Shown here in pieces: positions 33,973-44,300 of a stretch of 64,000 nucleotides of DNA. This DNA is from Ulvibacterium sp965248315. GTDB taxonomy: Bacteria > Bacteroidota > Bacteroidia > Flavobacteriales > Flavobacteriaceae. Position numbers and translations under genes: made by a program. The stretch lies in the NCBI RefSeq assembly GCF_965248315.1, contig NZ_CBDFIX010000002.1, positions 1,922,001 to 1,986,000 of the forward strand, in the 5' to 3' direction. Position 1 is the first letter of the stretch. Every line of letters starts with the position of its first letter. The notes beneath the pieces are model-generated. The model was not told the origin of the DNA, searched no databases, and saw nothing but the letters and a program-made list of their open reading frames with translations.

Positions 33973-35477
33973 TATCGGATAACTTTTTTCAATACACCCA
34001 ATACACCACGGATAAAGGTGGCACTGGTCAGTACTTTAATGACTGGATTTTGACGTGTACTCCTACGGGAAGTAGTACGCTTGCGGGTAGGTTGGTTCCT
34101 TTCCTTTTCGGCCAAGGCCTCCGCCTTTTCTATTTTTTCGTTCAATATTTCATAGGCACTTTCGCGATCGATGACTTCACCGTATTTCTTGACCAGTTTG
34201 GAACCATCGATTACTTCTTTCAACTCTTTATCGGTAAGCACGTCCATACGACTCATTGGGGCTCGTAGCAAAGTAGCAGCCAATGGGGTAGGGCGACCTT
34301 TCTCATCCAGGGCCGAAATTAGGGCCTCCCCGATTCCAAGCGAGGTCAAGACTTCTTTCGTGTCATAATAGTCTGATTCCGGATAATTTTCCGCAGTTAA
34401 CTTTATCGCTTTTCTGTCCCTAGCTGTGAAGGCACGAAGTGCATGTTGTACCTTTAATCCCAATTGCGCCAGTACCTCGTTAGGCACATCGGTAGGGTTT
34501 TGGGTCACAAAATAGAGACCTATACCTTTGGAACGGATTAATTTTACAATACTTTCTATTTGTTCCAAAAGGGCCTTGGACGCCTCCTTGAAAATCAAAT
34601 GGGCCTCATCAATAAATAAAATCAGTTCCGGTTTGTCACTATCGCCCTGTTCCGGAAAAGTGGCATAGATTTCGGCCAATAGGCTCAACATAAAAGTAGA
34701 GAAAAGTTTGGGCCGATCTTGGATATCCGTGAGCCGAATGATGTTTATATAGCCCCTACCTTCTTCATTGATACGTGTAAGATCATCTACTTCAAATGAT
34801 TTTTCACCAAAAAACAAATCGGCGCCCTGTTGCTCCAGTTCTATAATCTTTCGCAGGATAGTACCCGTAGAACTTGTGGAAATACGGCCATATTCTTTTT
34901 GAAATTCCTTTTTGCCGGCTCCCGTGGCGTATTGCAGTACTTTTTTAAAGTCCTTGAGATCAAGCAGGGGTAGTTTGTTATCATCACAATATTTAAACAC
35001 CACGGAAACAATACCTTCTTGGGTTTCGCTCAAATCCAGAATTCTAGATAAGAGCACGGGCCCAAATTCTGAAACCGTAGCCCTGAGCTTTACCCCATTT
35101 TGCTCGGAAAGGGAAAGGATTTCCACGGGAAAACGCTTCGCTTCAAAAGGCAGGCCTATTTTCTCATGGCGTTCGTCTATTTTTGGATGCCCGGGACTCG
35201 GTTGGGCAAGACCACTGAGGTCCCCTTTTAAATCCATTAAAAGAATGGGAATGCCTTGGTCGCTTAAATTTTCGGCCAATACCTGCAAAGTTTTGGTTTT
35301 TCCGGTACCTGTTGCTCCGGCAATGAGTCCATGTCTGTTCAAAGTCTTTAGGGGAACCTTAACATGTGCCCCGGTTACGGCCTCTCCTTCCAACATGGCT
35401 GCACCCATGGTGATAAAATCGCCTTTGGTAGTATAGCCTTTTTCGATATGGGTGAAGAATTGGTCTTTACTGCTCAT
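33972..35477 (-). CDS. HerA-like DUF853 ATPase
   Basis: 501 residues. The P-loop GATGTGKTKTLQVLAENLS and Walker B LILFIDEAHLIFKEAS place it in the FtsK/HerA superfamily. MDLKGDLSGLAQP, SKGIGLYFVTQNPTDVPNEVL and GEALISALDEKGRPTPLAATLLRAP are typical of the DUF853 (YjgR-like) group. The C-terminal about 50 residues are basic and Ser/Arg-rich (RKRTTSRRSTRQ). YjgR-type proteins are cytoplasmic ATPases of unknown role, distantly related to DNA pumps. It is the first gene of a pair with the lipoprotein. Confidence 0.87.
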   Translation of the reverse strand: MSSKDQFFTHIEKGYTTKGDFITMGAAMLEGEAVTGAHVKVPLKTLNRHGLIAGATGTGKTKTLQVLAENLSDQGIPILLMDLKGDLSGLAQPSPGHPKIDERHEKIGLPFEAKRFPVEILSLSEQNGVKLRATVSEFGPVLLSRILDLSETQEGIVSVVFKYCDDNKLPLLDLKDFKKVLQYATGAGKKEFQKEYGRISTSSTGTILRKIIELEQQGADLFFGEKSFEVDDLTRINEEGRGYINIIRLTDIQDRPKLFSTFMLSLLAEIYATFPEQGDSDKPELILFIDEAHLIFKEASKALLEQIESIVKLIRSKGIGLYFVTQNPTDVPNEVLAQLGLKVQHALRAFTARDRKAIKLTAENYPESDYYDTKEVLTSLGIGEALISALDEKGRPTPLAATLLRAPMSRMDVLTDKELKEVIDGSKLVKKYGEVIDRESAYEILNEKIEKAEALAEKERNQPTRKRTTSRRSTRQNPVIKVLTSATFIRGVLGVLKKVIR

Positions 35478-35631
35478 TCAATGAATTTTGGCCTAAAAAT
35501 AGGGATTTTTGTGGGTTTAGGGTTTGTTCTCAGGTGTTTATTGCATTATGGACATAGGTTTCTTGGTACGTAAATCAGGATGCCATAGGCCGGGTTTATT
35601 GATTTTTAATCGTGCCGATACCGTAAATTAA

Positions 35632-38232
35632 ATGTTTTCGATTAAATTGAGATTTTTATCAAGAAAATTGGCGAAAGAAACGTTCTTAAAGAAAAGGTGG
35701 TATCTACTTTGGTCCATTTCCCGTAGTTCAAAGTTGGCCGGGATACTTTGTTTTCTTTTGGGGCCAATCCTATCCTATTCCCAGACAAATAGTGCACCGG
35801 TAGTAACCGCCCAGGGCGATCAGATTTACTGCCCTTTAACAAGCGTCCCTATTGTAACCGATTTTGATATCACTGACCCTGACGATAACGAAATCGAAGC
35901 TTTCTACGTTCAAATTTCTTCGGGCTATCAAAGAGGTCAGGATATTTTAAGGTTGCGTAATGATCATCCACAAATTACTACCTCTTGGAACAACCAAGAA
36001 GGCAAACTGTCCGTAACGGGGTCCTTGGGCGGCCCGGTACAATACAGCGATTTGATATCCGCGGTTAGGGATATAGTTTTTGAGAGCACCTCGGGTACGC
36101 CTACAGAAGAAAAGTTGTTTTCGTTAACTATTGGCAATGCCAACTATTTGCCTCAAACGGGACATTATTATGAGTTCGTTTCGGATATTGGTATTCGTTG
36201 GGACGAAGCGCGTGATGCGGCAGAGGCCAGGACGTTTTTTGGCCTTCAAGGTTATTTGGCAACGGTACTATTGCCAGAAGAAGCCCAATTAACTGGGGAG
36301 CAGGTAAGTGGTGCAGGTTGGATAGGTGGTTCAGATGCCCAGACCGAGGGAAGATGGCTGTGGGTTACGGGCCCTGAAAGTGGACAGGTTTTTTGGAATG
36401 GTGGAATTAATGGGAGTAGCCCTTCTTTTGCATTTTGGAACAACGCCGAACCTAATGATTTGGATAGGGGAGACGGTATCGGGGAAGATTTTGCGCATAT
36501 AACGGCACCCGGCATTGGAATTCCGGGTTCTTGGAACGATTTGCCCATTGCCGGAGACTCCTCCGGTGATTTTCAGCCTAAAGGATATGTCGTAGAATAT
36601 GGAGGCTTTCCAGACGACCCCGTATTAACATTATCGGCCAGTACACGCCTAAGAACTCCTAAAATATTGAATACTGTGGACGCCACCCTATGTGGTGAAG
36701 GAATATTAGAACTCTCTGCTGAGGCATCCTTGGGCCAGGTAGTATGGTTTGATGAACCCCTTGCCGGAAATCTCATTCATGTGGGTGATACTTTGACCAC
36801 CGATTTGATTTCGGAAACTACAAGTTTCTATGCGCTTGCTTCTGTGGATGGATGTTTGGAAGGCCATAGAACGGAGGTTATGGCCATCATCTATCCCCTT
36901 CCCACGGTTACCGAGGCCATTACTTTTAAGAACTGTGATGAAGATGGTTTTGCGGACGGTTTTGCGGATTTCAATCTCAATGAGACAATTTCTTTTTTTA
37001 CAAATGAGAATAATGACCATGGGATATCCTTTCATTTATCTGAGGCCGATGCAAATCTTAGCGAAAATGAAGTTGATCCCTTACCCTTTAACAACGCGGT
37101 AAGTCCCATCGTTTTTGCCAGAGTGGAGAATGTGTACGGTTGTTATGGGGTGACCGCCATAAACTTGGAAACTTCTACTACGGCCTTTCCAGAAAATTTT
37201 ACTTATGAATTGGCCAATTGCGATATTGATGAACAAGACGGGTACTCCAGCTTTGATTTGAACCAGGCATCCGCGGCCCTCACTGCCCAATTTCCGGCCA
37301 ACCAAAATCTACGTGTCCAATTTTATAGAAATGGCTCCGATGCCCAACTGGAATTGAATCCAATTGGCCAGACCACCCAATTTGTTAATGAAAACCCCTT
37401 TCAGCAAACCTTGTTTGTTCGTGTAGAAAGTGAAGATAATGGGGATTGCTTCGGAATCGGTCCTCATTTGACCTTAATTGTTCATCCGCTGACCGTTTTT
37501 GAAGTAGCGGAAGATTATGTGTATTGTTCCGGAGAGTTTATCGAAGTAGGCCCCATTAATGCCCTGGGCAACTATGATTATGTTTGGTATGGTCCGGATG
37601 GAATGGAAATAGGGAATCAAGAGCGTGTTATAATCGATAGTGCAGGCCAATATTCGGTTGTGGCCACATCAAGTTTGGGATGTGAATCCGAACCTAAAAG
37701 TTTCTTGGTAAGGGAATCCAATACACCTGCATTGGAAACACAGTTCATACGCGTACAAATGGATGGGGAAGTAGGTATAATTACCGTTTTGAACGAGAAC
37801 CAAGAATTGGGCATAGGGGATTACCGCTTTGCTTTGGATAGCCCTTTTGGGCCATTTCAGGAAAGTGGCGTGTTCACTGATGTTGAGCCTGGTCTACATA
37901 CCTTATACGCCAATGATACCAACGGCTGTGGAAGTGACCAAATAGAGGTAGGTGTAATCGGTGTGCCAAAATTCATGACCCCCAACAACGACTCTATTAA
38001 CGATACATTGGGTATCCTAGGTTTGACTAACGAATATTATCAGAGCGCATTGCTGTTTATTTTTGACCGGTTTGGCCAATTAATGGGTAGTACAAATGCC
38101 CTTGAGAGCCCTTGGAATGGAATTTATAGCGGTCAAACCCTCCCTCCTTCCGATTATTGGTATGTGCTTGAACTTAAGGATTTCAATGGCAATGGGCATA
38201 CCATGAAGGGCCATTTTACATTGAAGCAATAA
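35632..38232 (+). CDS. Large secreted protein with C-type lectin-like domain and T9SS type B sorting domain
   Basis: 866 residues. A hydrophobic export signal lies far in (about 32-50) after a basic stretch. An N-terminal beta region (about 55-175) precedes a C-type lectin-like domain (about 180-325): HYYEFVSDIGIRWDEARDAA, GYLATV, AGWIGGSDAQTEGRWLWVTG, FAFWNNAEPNDL and GSWNDLP. Ig-like repeats follow (about 340-775), with CDEDGFADGFADF and CDIDEQDGYSSFDL. The C-terminal T9SS type B (gliding-associated) domain is KFMTPNNDSINDTLGI ... LPPSDYWYVLELKD ... GHFTLKQ. It is probably a surface adhesin binding glycans or cells. Confidence 0.9.
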   Translation: MFSIKLRFLSRKLAKETFLKKRWYLLWSISRSSKLAGILCFLLGPILSYSQTNSAPVVTAQGDQIYCPLTSVPIVTDFDITDPDDNEIEAFYVQISSGYQRGQDILRLRNDHPQITTSWNNQEGKLSVTGSLGGPVQYSDLISAVRDIVFESTSGTPTEEKLFSLTIGNANYLPQTGHYYEFVSDIGIRWDEARDAAEARTFFGLQGYLATVLLPEEAQLTGEQVSGAGWIGGSDAQTEGRWLWVTGPESGQVFWNGGINGSSPSFAFWNNAEPNDLDRGDGIGEDFAHITAPGIGIPGSWNDLPIAGDSSGDFQPKGYVVEYGGFPDDPVLTLSASTRLRTPKILNTVDATLCGEGILELSAEASLGQVVWFDEPLAGNLIHVGDTLTTDLISETTSFYALASVDGCLEGHRTEVMAIIYPLPTVTEAITFKNCDEDGFADGFADFNLNETISFFTNENNDHGISFHLSEADANLSENEVDPLPFNNAVSPIVFARVENVYGCYGVTAINLETSTTAFPENFTYELANCDIDEQDGYSSFDLNQASAALTAQFPANQNLRVQFYRNGSDAQLELNPIGQTTQFVNENPFQQTLFVRVESEDNGDCFGIGPHLTLIVHPLTVFEVAEDYVYCSGEFIEVGPINALGNYDYVWYGPDGMEIGNQERVIIDSAGQYSVVATSSLGCESEPKSFLVRESNTPALETQFIRVQMDGEVGIITVLNENQELGIGDYRFALDSPFGPFQESGVFTDVEPGLHTLYANDTNGCGSDQIEVGVIGVPKFMTPNNDSINDTLGILGLTNEYYQSALLFIFDRFGQLMGSTNALESPWNGIYSGQTLPPSDYWYVLELKDFNGNGHTMKGHFTLKQ

Positions 38233-38247
38233 TCGTTGACCATGGTG

Positions 38248-38275
38248 TTGGTAAACATTCTACGTTTTATCTTTG
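38248..38275 (+). promoter_or_regulatory. Strong promoter of queE
   Basis: TTG (38248-38250), 17 nt, then TATCTTTG (38268-38275) matches the Bacteroidota -33/-7 pattern. Only 4 nt separate it from the ATG at 38280, so the transcript may have no leader, or translation may begin at the ATG at 38298. Confidence 0.65.
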
Positions 38276-38279
38276 CCGA

Positions 38280-38912
38280 ATGGTGAAAGATAAAATAATG
38301 ACCTTGGTGGATAAGGGATTGATGCTCCCCTTAATGGAGGAATTTTACACTATCCAAGGGGAGGGATATCATAAAGGTACTGCTGCCTATTTTATTCGGG
38401 TAGGTGGCTGTGACGTCGGTTGCCATTGGTGCGATGTGAAGGAAAGCTGGAATGCTGATACGCACCCACCTACAGCCGTAGAAAGTATAGTGGAAAATGC
38501 GGTCAAATATTCGGACACCATTGTTATTACGGGTGGGGAGCCCTTAACTTGGGATATGACACCGCTTACCCGTGCCCTTAAGAAAAAAAAATTAAAAACC
38601 CATATTGAAACTTCGGGAGCCTATACACTAACGGGGGTTTGGGACTGGATTTGTCTTTCGCCTAAAAAAAATAAGTTGCCACAGCCCGAAATCTATGACG
38701 TGGCCCATGAACTAAAAGTCATCGTTTACAATAAACACGATTTTCTTTTTGCCGAGCAGGAAGCGGCAAAGGTGAACGAAAACTGTATTCTGTACTTACA
38801 ACCGGAATGGAGCGTCCGTGAAAAAATGATTCCGTTAATCGTAGATTACGTGATGAAAAACCCCAAATGGATCGTTTCCTTGCAAACCCACAAATACTTG
38901 AACATTCCATAG
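38280..38912 (+). CDS. queE: 7-carboxy-7-deazaguanine synthase QueE
   Basis: 210 residues. A radical SAM enzyme with GGCDVGCHWCDVKE, the CxxxCxxC iron-sulfur motif, EEFYTIQGEGYHKG at the N-terminus and VITGGEPLTWD (GGEP motif). It converts 6-carboxy-tetrahydropterin to 7-carboxy-7-deazaguanine in queuosine/preQ0 synthesis. A promoter ends 4 nt before this ATG; the alternative ATG at 38298 would give 204 residues with a normal leader. I keep the longer form because a short extension before the MLPLMEEF core seems normal in relatives. No other queuosine gene is nearby. Confidence 0.93.
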   Translation: MVKDKIMTLVDKGLMLPLMEEFYTIQGEGYHKGTAAYFIRVGGCDVGCHWCDVKESWNADTHPPTAVESIVENAVKYSDTIVITGGEPLTWDMTPLTRALKKKKLKTHIETSGAYTLTGVWDWICLSPKKNKLPQPEIYDVAHELKVIVYNKHDFLFAEQEAAKVNENCILYLQPEWSVREKMIPLIVDYVMKNPKWIVSLQTHKYLNIP

Positions 38913-38974
38913 GCCAACTTCAGATTACTTAAAATTATATTACGAAATTTGCGAATAGAAAATACCTGTATTAT

Positions 38975-39850
38975 TTACCGCCCTCCGTTAGATTGTAAAT
39001 CCAAAATACATTCAGGATCAAGATTGGGAACAATCATTGCGGAACCACTGGCTGTTTTTGTCTCCAATAATTTTAAAACACTTGCTCCACTTAGAGAACA
39101 AGCGGATTTGATTTCGCCAGATTTACCGGCCAAAGCGCTTTTAAAGCTTGGGCTTCCAAATTGCAATTCCGCCCGCATTAAACAGCCTTCTACACTACAA
39201 TGGTTTGGGGCGTCCGGGTCTTCATGCTCATTGATTGGGTCAGTACCTAAATCTACAAGTCCAAACAGGTGGCCAAATTCGTGTTCCAATGTGGCTGTTT
39301 CTACATCGGTAATGGAAATAAAAATACTTTGAGCCGCCAAACTCCAAACCGTGGACTCATGAATAATCATGGAAGTATTGCGATATACGGCACCTAGGGT
39401 CACCAAACCTTCTTCTTCATCGTCATCATCTGCCGGGGCATCCGCAAAATAAATATAAATGGCCAAGGTATCGTCCTCGTTGTAGGCCGTTCTATTATCG
39501 CTTTCCAATTGGGCAACTTCCTCCAAGCTTAAGGTCTCTTCATCTGGAGAGGGCAATTGGGTATAAACAAGTTCTATATCCTGCTTAAAAGTTCTAGCCC
39601 TAAGAAAATTTACAAAATTCTCCATGGCCCTCGGGGTAGGTCTGAACCCTATAACGTAGGCTATCTCTATTTTGAGCTTGGTAAATGTATCATTGGAAAG
39701 AATGTCGTTTGCCGAATCACCGGTGCCCAAAAGATTGGCAGATTTATCTATGGTAGGTGGGGGGTCTGGCCCATCATCATCCGAACTGCTGGAACATCCT
39801 AAAAGCAGAAGGTAGAAAGCGGATAGCACCAAAATGGTATTAATCTTCAT
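38975..39850 (-). CDS. Zinc metalloprotease lipoprotein with archaemetzincin-like Cys motif
   Basis: 291 residues from the ATG at 39850; a longer frame from 39913 only adds upstream sequence before the signal peptide. Lipobox LLGC puts the Cys at about residue 18, followed by a Ser/Asp-rich linker. The core has TATLEHEFGHLFGLVDL (HExxHxxG zinc motif) and, after a 17-residue acidic insertion, NHCSVEGCLM, whose HCx4CxM resembles the archaemetzincin (M54) third-ligand and Met-turn region. It should be a membrane-anchored zinc peptidase. It is convergent with queE. Confidence 0.78.
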   Translation of the reverse strand: MKINTILVLSAFYLLLLGCSSSSDDDGPDPPPTIDKSANLLGTGDSANDILSNDTFTKLKIEIAYVIGFRPTPRAMENFVNFLRARTFKQDIELVYTQLPSPDEETLSLEEVAQLESDNRTAYNEDDTLAIYIYFADAPADDDDEEEGLVTLGAVYRNTSMIIHESTVWSLAAQSIFISITDVETATLEHEFGHLFGLVDLGTDPINEHEDPDAPNHCSVEGCLMRAELQFGSPSFKSALAGKSGEIKSACSLSGASVLKLLETKTASGSAMIVPNLDPECILDLQSNGGR

Positions 39851-39909
39851 GACAATTTTTTTTGTATCAAGATAACGCAAAAAATGTACCCAACTGTATT
39901 CTAAAAGGG

Positions 39910-40614
39910 TCAAAATACATTTAATTTTGCTAAATAGTCGTAATGTTCCCCATTACTTACGAGTTCACAGGCCATGCCATGTACAACCGATGCCCTTTTT
40001 AAAGTGTTGTAATCCAAATACAACCAGTAAAAGGGAAATCCTTTGTTCCCTTTGTACTCTAGGGTAAATTGTACTTCTCCGTAATAATATTGACTACTAG
40101 GGAGCCATATACTGCCATCGTTATCTTCATCATACATATAAATAATGTCACTAGAATCCAATAGAATTTGTCCGTTGGGCTTCAATAAAGACTTAAGATG
40201 CGTAAAATAACGATCTAGGGTTTGAAGTTTGCCGATAATACCAATTCCGTTCATCAACAACAAAAGGGTGTCATATTTTTTGGTGTGATCCAAAATATTG
40301 CTGCATACAGTTTGTTCAATTCCCCGAGATCTACAAGTTTCAATGGCCCCTTGGGAGCGATCCAAGGCAGTCACTTTAAATCCTTTTTGTTGCAAATAAA
40401 GGCTATGGCTACCTGCACCACATCCTATATCCAATACTTCGCCGTAACAAAGATCTAATGCTTTTTGTTCAAGAGTGGGCATGTTGTCATAATCTCTGAA
40501 GAGATGGGGCAGGGGCAAAGTATCCTTAATATTTAGAGAAGAAAATGTAACAATATCTTCGGTATAGCGTCCAATTTGAAAATCCAATAAAGCTTTGCCA
40601 AAGATGTCTTCCAT
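39910..40614 (-). CDS. Class I SAM-dependent methyltransferase
   Basis: 234 residues from the ATG at 40614 (MEDIFGKALLDFQ). The frame stays open to 40785, but that would overlap the divergent YkgJ gene by about 95 bp. Motif I is EVLDIGCGAGSHSLYLQQKGFK, followed by VTALDRS and the LLLMNGIGIIG segment. It transfers a methyl group from SAM to an unknown small molecule. It has its own start region facing the YkgJ gene and ends 59 bp before the start of the metalloprotease gene. Confidence 0.85.
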   Translation of the reverse strand: MEDIFGKALLDFQIGRYTEDIVTFSSLNIKDTLPLPHLFRDYDNMPTLEQKALDLCYGEVLDIGCGAGSHSLYLQQKGFKVTALDRSQGAIETCRSRGIEQTVCSNILDHTKKYDTLLLLMNGIGIIGKLQTLDRYFTHLKSLLKPNGQILLDSSDIIYMYDEDNDGSIWLPSSQYYYGEVQFTLEYKGNKGFPFYWLYLDYNTLKRASVVHGMACELVSNGEHYDYLAKLNVF

Positions 40615-40664
40615 TCTATAGGATTTAGTTTCTACAAAAATGGTGTATTTATGGATTTCTTGGC

Positions 40665-40672
40665 TAGTTTTG
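40665..40672 (+). promoter_or_regulatory. TAnnTTTG promoter element of the YkgJ-family gene
   Basis: TAGTTTTG lies 18 bp before the ATG at 40691. It falls inside the longer reading frame from 40640 and so supports the shorter protein. Confidence 0.6.
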
Positions 40673-40690
40673 ACGGATGATTTAATAGGT

Positions 40691-41191
40691 ATGGAGGAAA
40701 TATTGAGACAGCTTCCACAAAAGGCAAAGGAAAAAAACACAGAAAACACAAAGTTTTTTGCCCGGTTAAAAAAGAAACCGCCCAAAAACTTGGATTACGT
40801 AATGCAGGAACTCCATGAATTGGAATTTGAGCATACCGATTGTCTACTCTGTGCCAATTGCTGCAAGACCACAGGTCCACTTTTCACCGATGTAGATGTG
40901 GTACGGATTTCAAAACATCTAAAATTGAGGCCCCAAAAGTTCATTGATGAATATTTACGTATCGATGAGGAGAACGATTATGTGTTGCAGCAGCTACCCT
41001 GTACTTTTTTGGGAGCGGACAACTATTGCTCCATTTATGAAGTACGGCCAAAGGCTTGTAAGGAGTTTCCGCATACAGACCGAAAAAAGTTTCATCAAAT
41101 TAGCCATTTGACCCTAAAAAATGTGGCCATTTGCCCTGCAGCCTTTACTATTGTCGAGAAAATGAAGAAGTCAATGAAAAATGGATTATGA
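40691..41191 (+). CDS. YkgJ-family cysteine-cluster protein
   Basis: 166 residues from the ATG at 40691. The Cys cluster CLLCANCCKTTG plus CTFLGADNYCSIYEVRPKACKEFPH and a late Cys in VAICPAA form the CxxCxxCC...C...C...C pattern of YkgJ/UPF0153 proteins, thought to bind zinc or an iron-sulfur cluster. The charged N-terminus (about 1-45) is helical. The role is unknown. It is divergent from a methyltransferase, and the tricorn protease gene follows 111 bp later. Confidence 0.87.
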   Translation: MEEILRQLPQKAKEKNTENTKFFARLKKKPPKNLDYVMQELHELEFEHTDCLLCANCCKTTGPLFTDVDVVRISKHLKLRPQKFIDEYLRIDEENDYVLQQLPCTFLGADNYCSIYEVRPKACKEFPHTDRKKFHQISHLTLKNVAICPAAFTIVEKMKKSMKNGL

Positions 41192-41302
41192 CAAAGGTGT
41201 ATTTCAAACATATTTCCTTACAAAACAAGACCACGGGTTTAACTTATATCCTAAACAATAACGAAAATCATTTTTTATAAACACTAAAACCAAAAGCACT
41301 CG

Positions 41303-44300
41303 ATGAAGACAACACTACTTTTAGCATTCTTGTTTCTGTATGGAACCATAAATGCGCAGATCAATGGAAGTCTAATGCAGTATCCAGATGTCTCCGACTC
41401 CCAAATTACTTTTGTTTATGGCGATGATGTGTGGATAGTTTCAAAGTCGGGAGGTACGGCCAGTAGATTAAGTTCACCAAAAGGAATTGAGCGGTACCCA
41501 AAATTTTCACCAGATGGGACCATGATTGCATATACCGCCAATTATAACGGAAACAGCGATGTATATGTTATTGAAACAAAGGGTGGAATACCAAAACGGC
41601 TTACCTATCATGGTATGTTTGATCGCGTTTTGGGCTGGACCCCGGATGGAAAGGCCGTGTTGTTCTCCTCCTCAAGGGAAAGTGGGCGCCAGCGATACAG
41701 CCAGTTTTATACTGTTCCCGTGAATGGTGGATCGCCCAAAAAATTACCGGTACCCTATGGCGAATATGCCTCGTTTTCTCCAGATGGACAAAAGATTGCC
41801 TACACAGACAGGTCTCGGGTAAATAGAAACTGGAAACGATACCGTGGAGGAACCGCGCCCGATGTTCTTGTTTTCGATTTGAATTCCTTTCAGACCGAAA
41901 ATATTACTAAAAATAACGCCAATGATGAACTACCCATGTGGAATGGGGAAACCATTTATTATATGTCCGATAATGGCCCTAATAAAAGAAACAATTTATG
42001 GCAATATGATATTGCCGGTAAGACCAACAAGCAGCTGACCAATTTTACGGATTTCGACATTACTTTTCCGGAAGTGGGCCCTTCGGATATCGTTTTTGAG
42101 GCCGGGGGCAAGCTTTATCTGTATAACCTTTCCTCAGGCAATACTTCCGAGGTCAACGTTAGGTTAATTTCAGATCAAAAAGGTCTTATCGCAAAACAAA
42201 AGAATGTCGCCTCGTTTATGCAATCCGCCACGCTTTCCCCGGATGGGAACAGGGTGGTGGTGCAGGCCAGGGGGGAATTGTTTGACCTTCCTGCAACAAA
42301 AGGTTTTGTAGCCAATTTAACATCCAGCCCTGGAACTGCGGAAAGAAAACCATCCTGGTCACCGGATGGAAAGTACCTCGCCTATTGGAGCGACGCTACA
42401 GGAGAGTACCAATTGACCTTACACAATATGATGGGTAATCAAAAGCCAAAGACGATTACTAATTTCAAAAATGGTTTCAATTATACCATTTACTGGTCCC
42501 CGGACAGCAAAAAAATAGCTTATGTAGATCAATCCATGGCCATAAACTATGTAGATATTGATACAGGCCAAATAGTGGAAATTGATCAGGGTAAATATAT
42601 GTTTGAAGGTGGTCTGCGCAACTTCAGTGTTTCGTGGTCCCCGGATAGTAAGTGGCTTGCCTATAACCGAGGGACTGATAATCCTTCGACTTCTGCAATT
42701 TTTCTGTACAATATAGATGCCAAGAACGTATCACAACTTACCTCGGGCTTTTATTCCGATAGCTCCCCTACATTCAGTAAAGATGGTAAATACCTGTTTT
42801 TCAGTACCAATAGGACTTTCCAGCCTGTATATTCGGATTTGGACAATACGTTTATCTATCCCAATGCCACCATTTTAGCGGTGGGTACTTTAGACGGGTC
42901 GACGCCTTCCCTGTTGGAAGTAGAAAATGATGCCTTTGAAGCACCTAAGAAAGAAGAAGACAAGAACGGGGATAAAGACAAATCCAAAAAGAAGAAAAAG
43001 AATAAAAAAGATGAAGACCCCGAAGAAGAGGCCAAAACCATAATTAAGATCACGGGTTTTGAAAATCGCGTGGAATTGTTGGATGTGGCGCCGGGTAATT
43101 TAGATGACCTGACAACAGTTGATAATAAACTATTGTTTGTGCGCTTTCCCAATTCCGGTTCACCGGAAGGAGCATCTCCCTCGTTGGATTATTTTGATTT
43201 TGAGGAAAAGGAGGTCAATACCATTGTATCTGACGTATCCAATTATGAAGTTTCTGCGGATGGGCAAAAAGTGTTGGTTCTTCAAGGTGAAAAATTGGCC
43301 GTATTGAACATTGAGGCCGATCAAAAAGTAGATGAGACCGTTCCTACTAAAGATATGACCATGACCCTGGTTCCCAAAGAGGAATGGAAACAGATTTTTA
43401 ACGATGTATGGCGATTTGAACGTGACTATTTCTATGACCCCAACATGCATGGGGTGGATTGGGCAGCCATGAAAACACGTTATGGGGCATTAGTAGATCA
43501 GGCCAACTCCCGAAATGACGTGAATATTATTATAGGTGATTTGATTGCCGAGCTAAATGCATCCCATACCTATACTGGTGGTGGTGATATTGACAATGCG
43601 GACAGAATAAGTGTCGGCTATTTAGGGGCGGATATTCATTTAGAAAATGGTCAATATCGTATCAAAAAAATCATTTCTGGGGCACCTTGGGATGCAGAAG
43701 TGCGATCCCCATTGTCAAAACCTGGTGTGGATATTAATGAGGAAGATTATATCCTGGCCGTAAACGGCGTTCCGTTGGACACCACCAAACCCTTATCCGC
43801 TGCCTTTCAAGGTTTGGCCGGGGCTACCGTGCAATTGACGGTAAACAAAACTCCATCTCCTAGCAATGCTAAAAAGGTACTCGTAGAGACCATGCGATCC
43901 GAGACAAGACTACGCCATTTGGCATGGATTGAAAACAACCGTCAACGTGTGGCCGAGGCTACCGATGGGCGGATCGGTTATATCTATGTAAGGAGTACCG
44001 GATTGGACGGGCAAAACGAACTGGTAAGACAGTTTTACGGACAGATGAGTAAAGAAGGCATGATTATAGATGAACGGTTCAATAGCGGTGGTCAAATACC
44101 GGATAGGTTCATCGAATTGTTAGATAGAAAGCCTTTGGCATTTTGGGCCGTAAGGGATGGAAAGGATTGGGCATGGCCTCCTTCCGGTAACTTTGGGCCC
44201 AAAGTAATGCTCATCAACGGGTTTAGTGGATCAGGTGGGGATGCCTTCCCGGATTATTTTAAAAAGAGAGGCCTGGGTCCACTGATAGGTACTCGTACCT

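Noticed and set aside
40615..40785. N-terminal extension of the methyltransferase frame
   Set aside because: It overlaps the divergent YkgJ gene and its promoter element; MEDIFGK at 40614 is a natural start.
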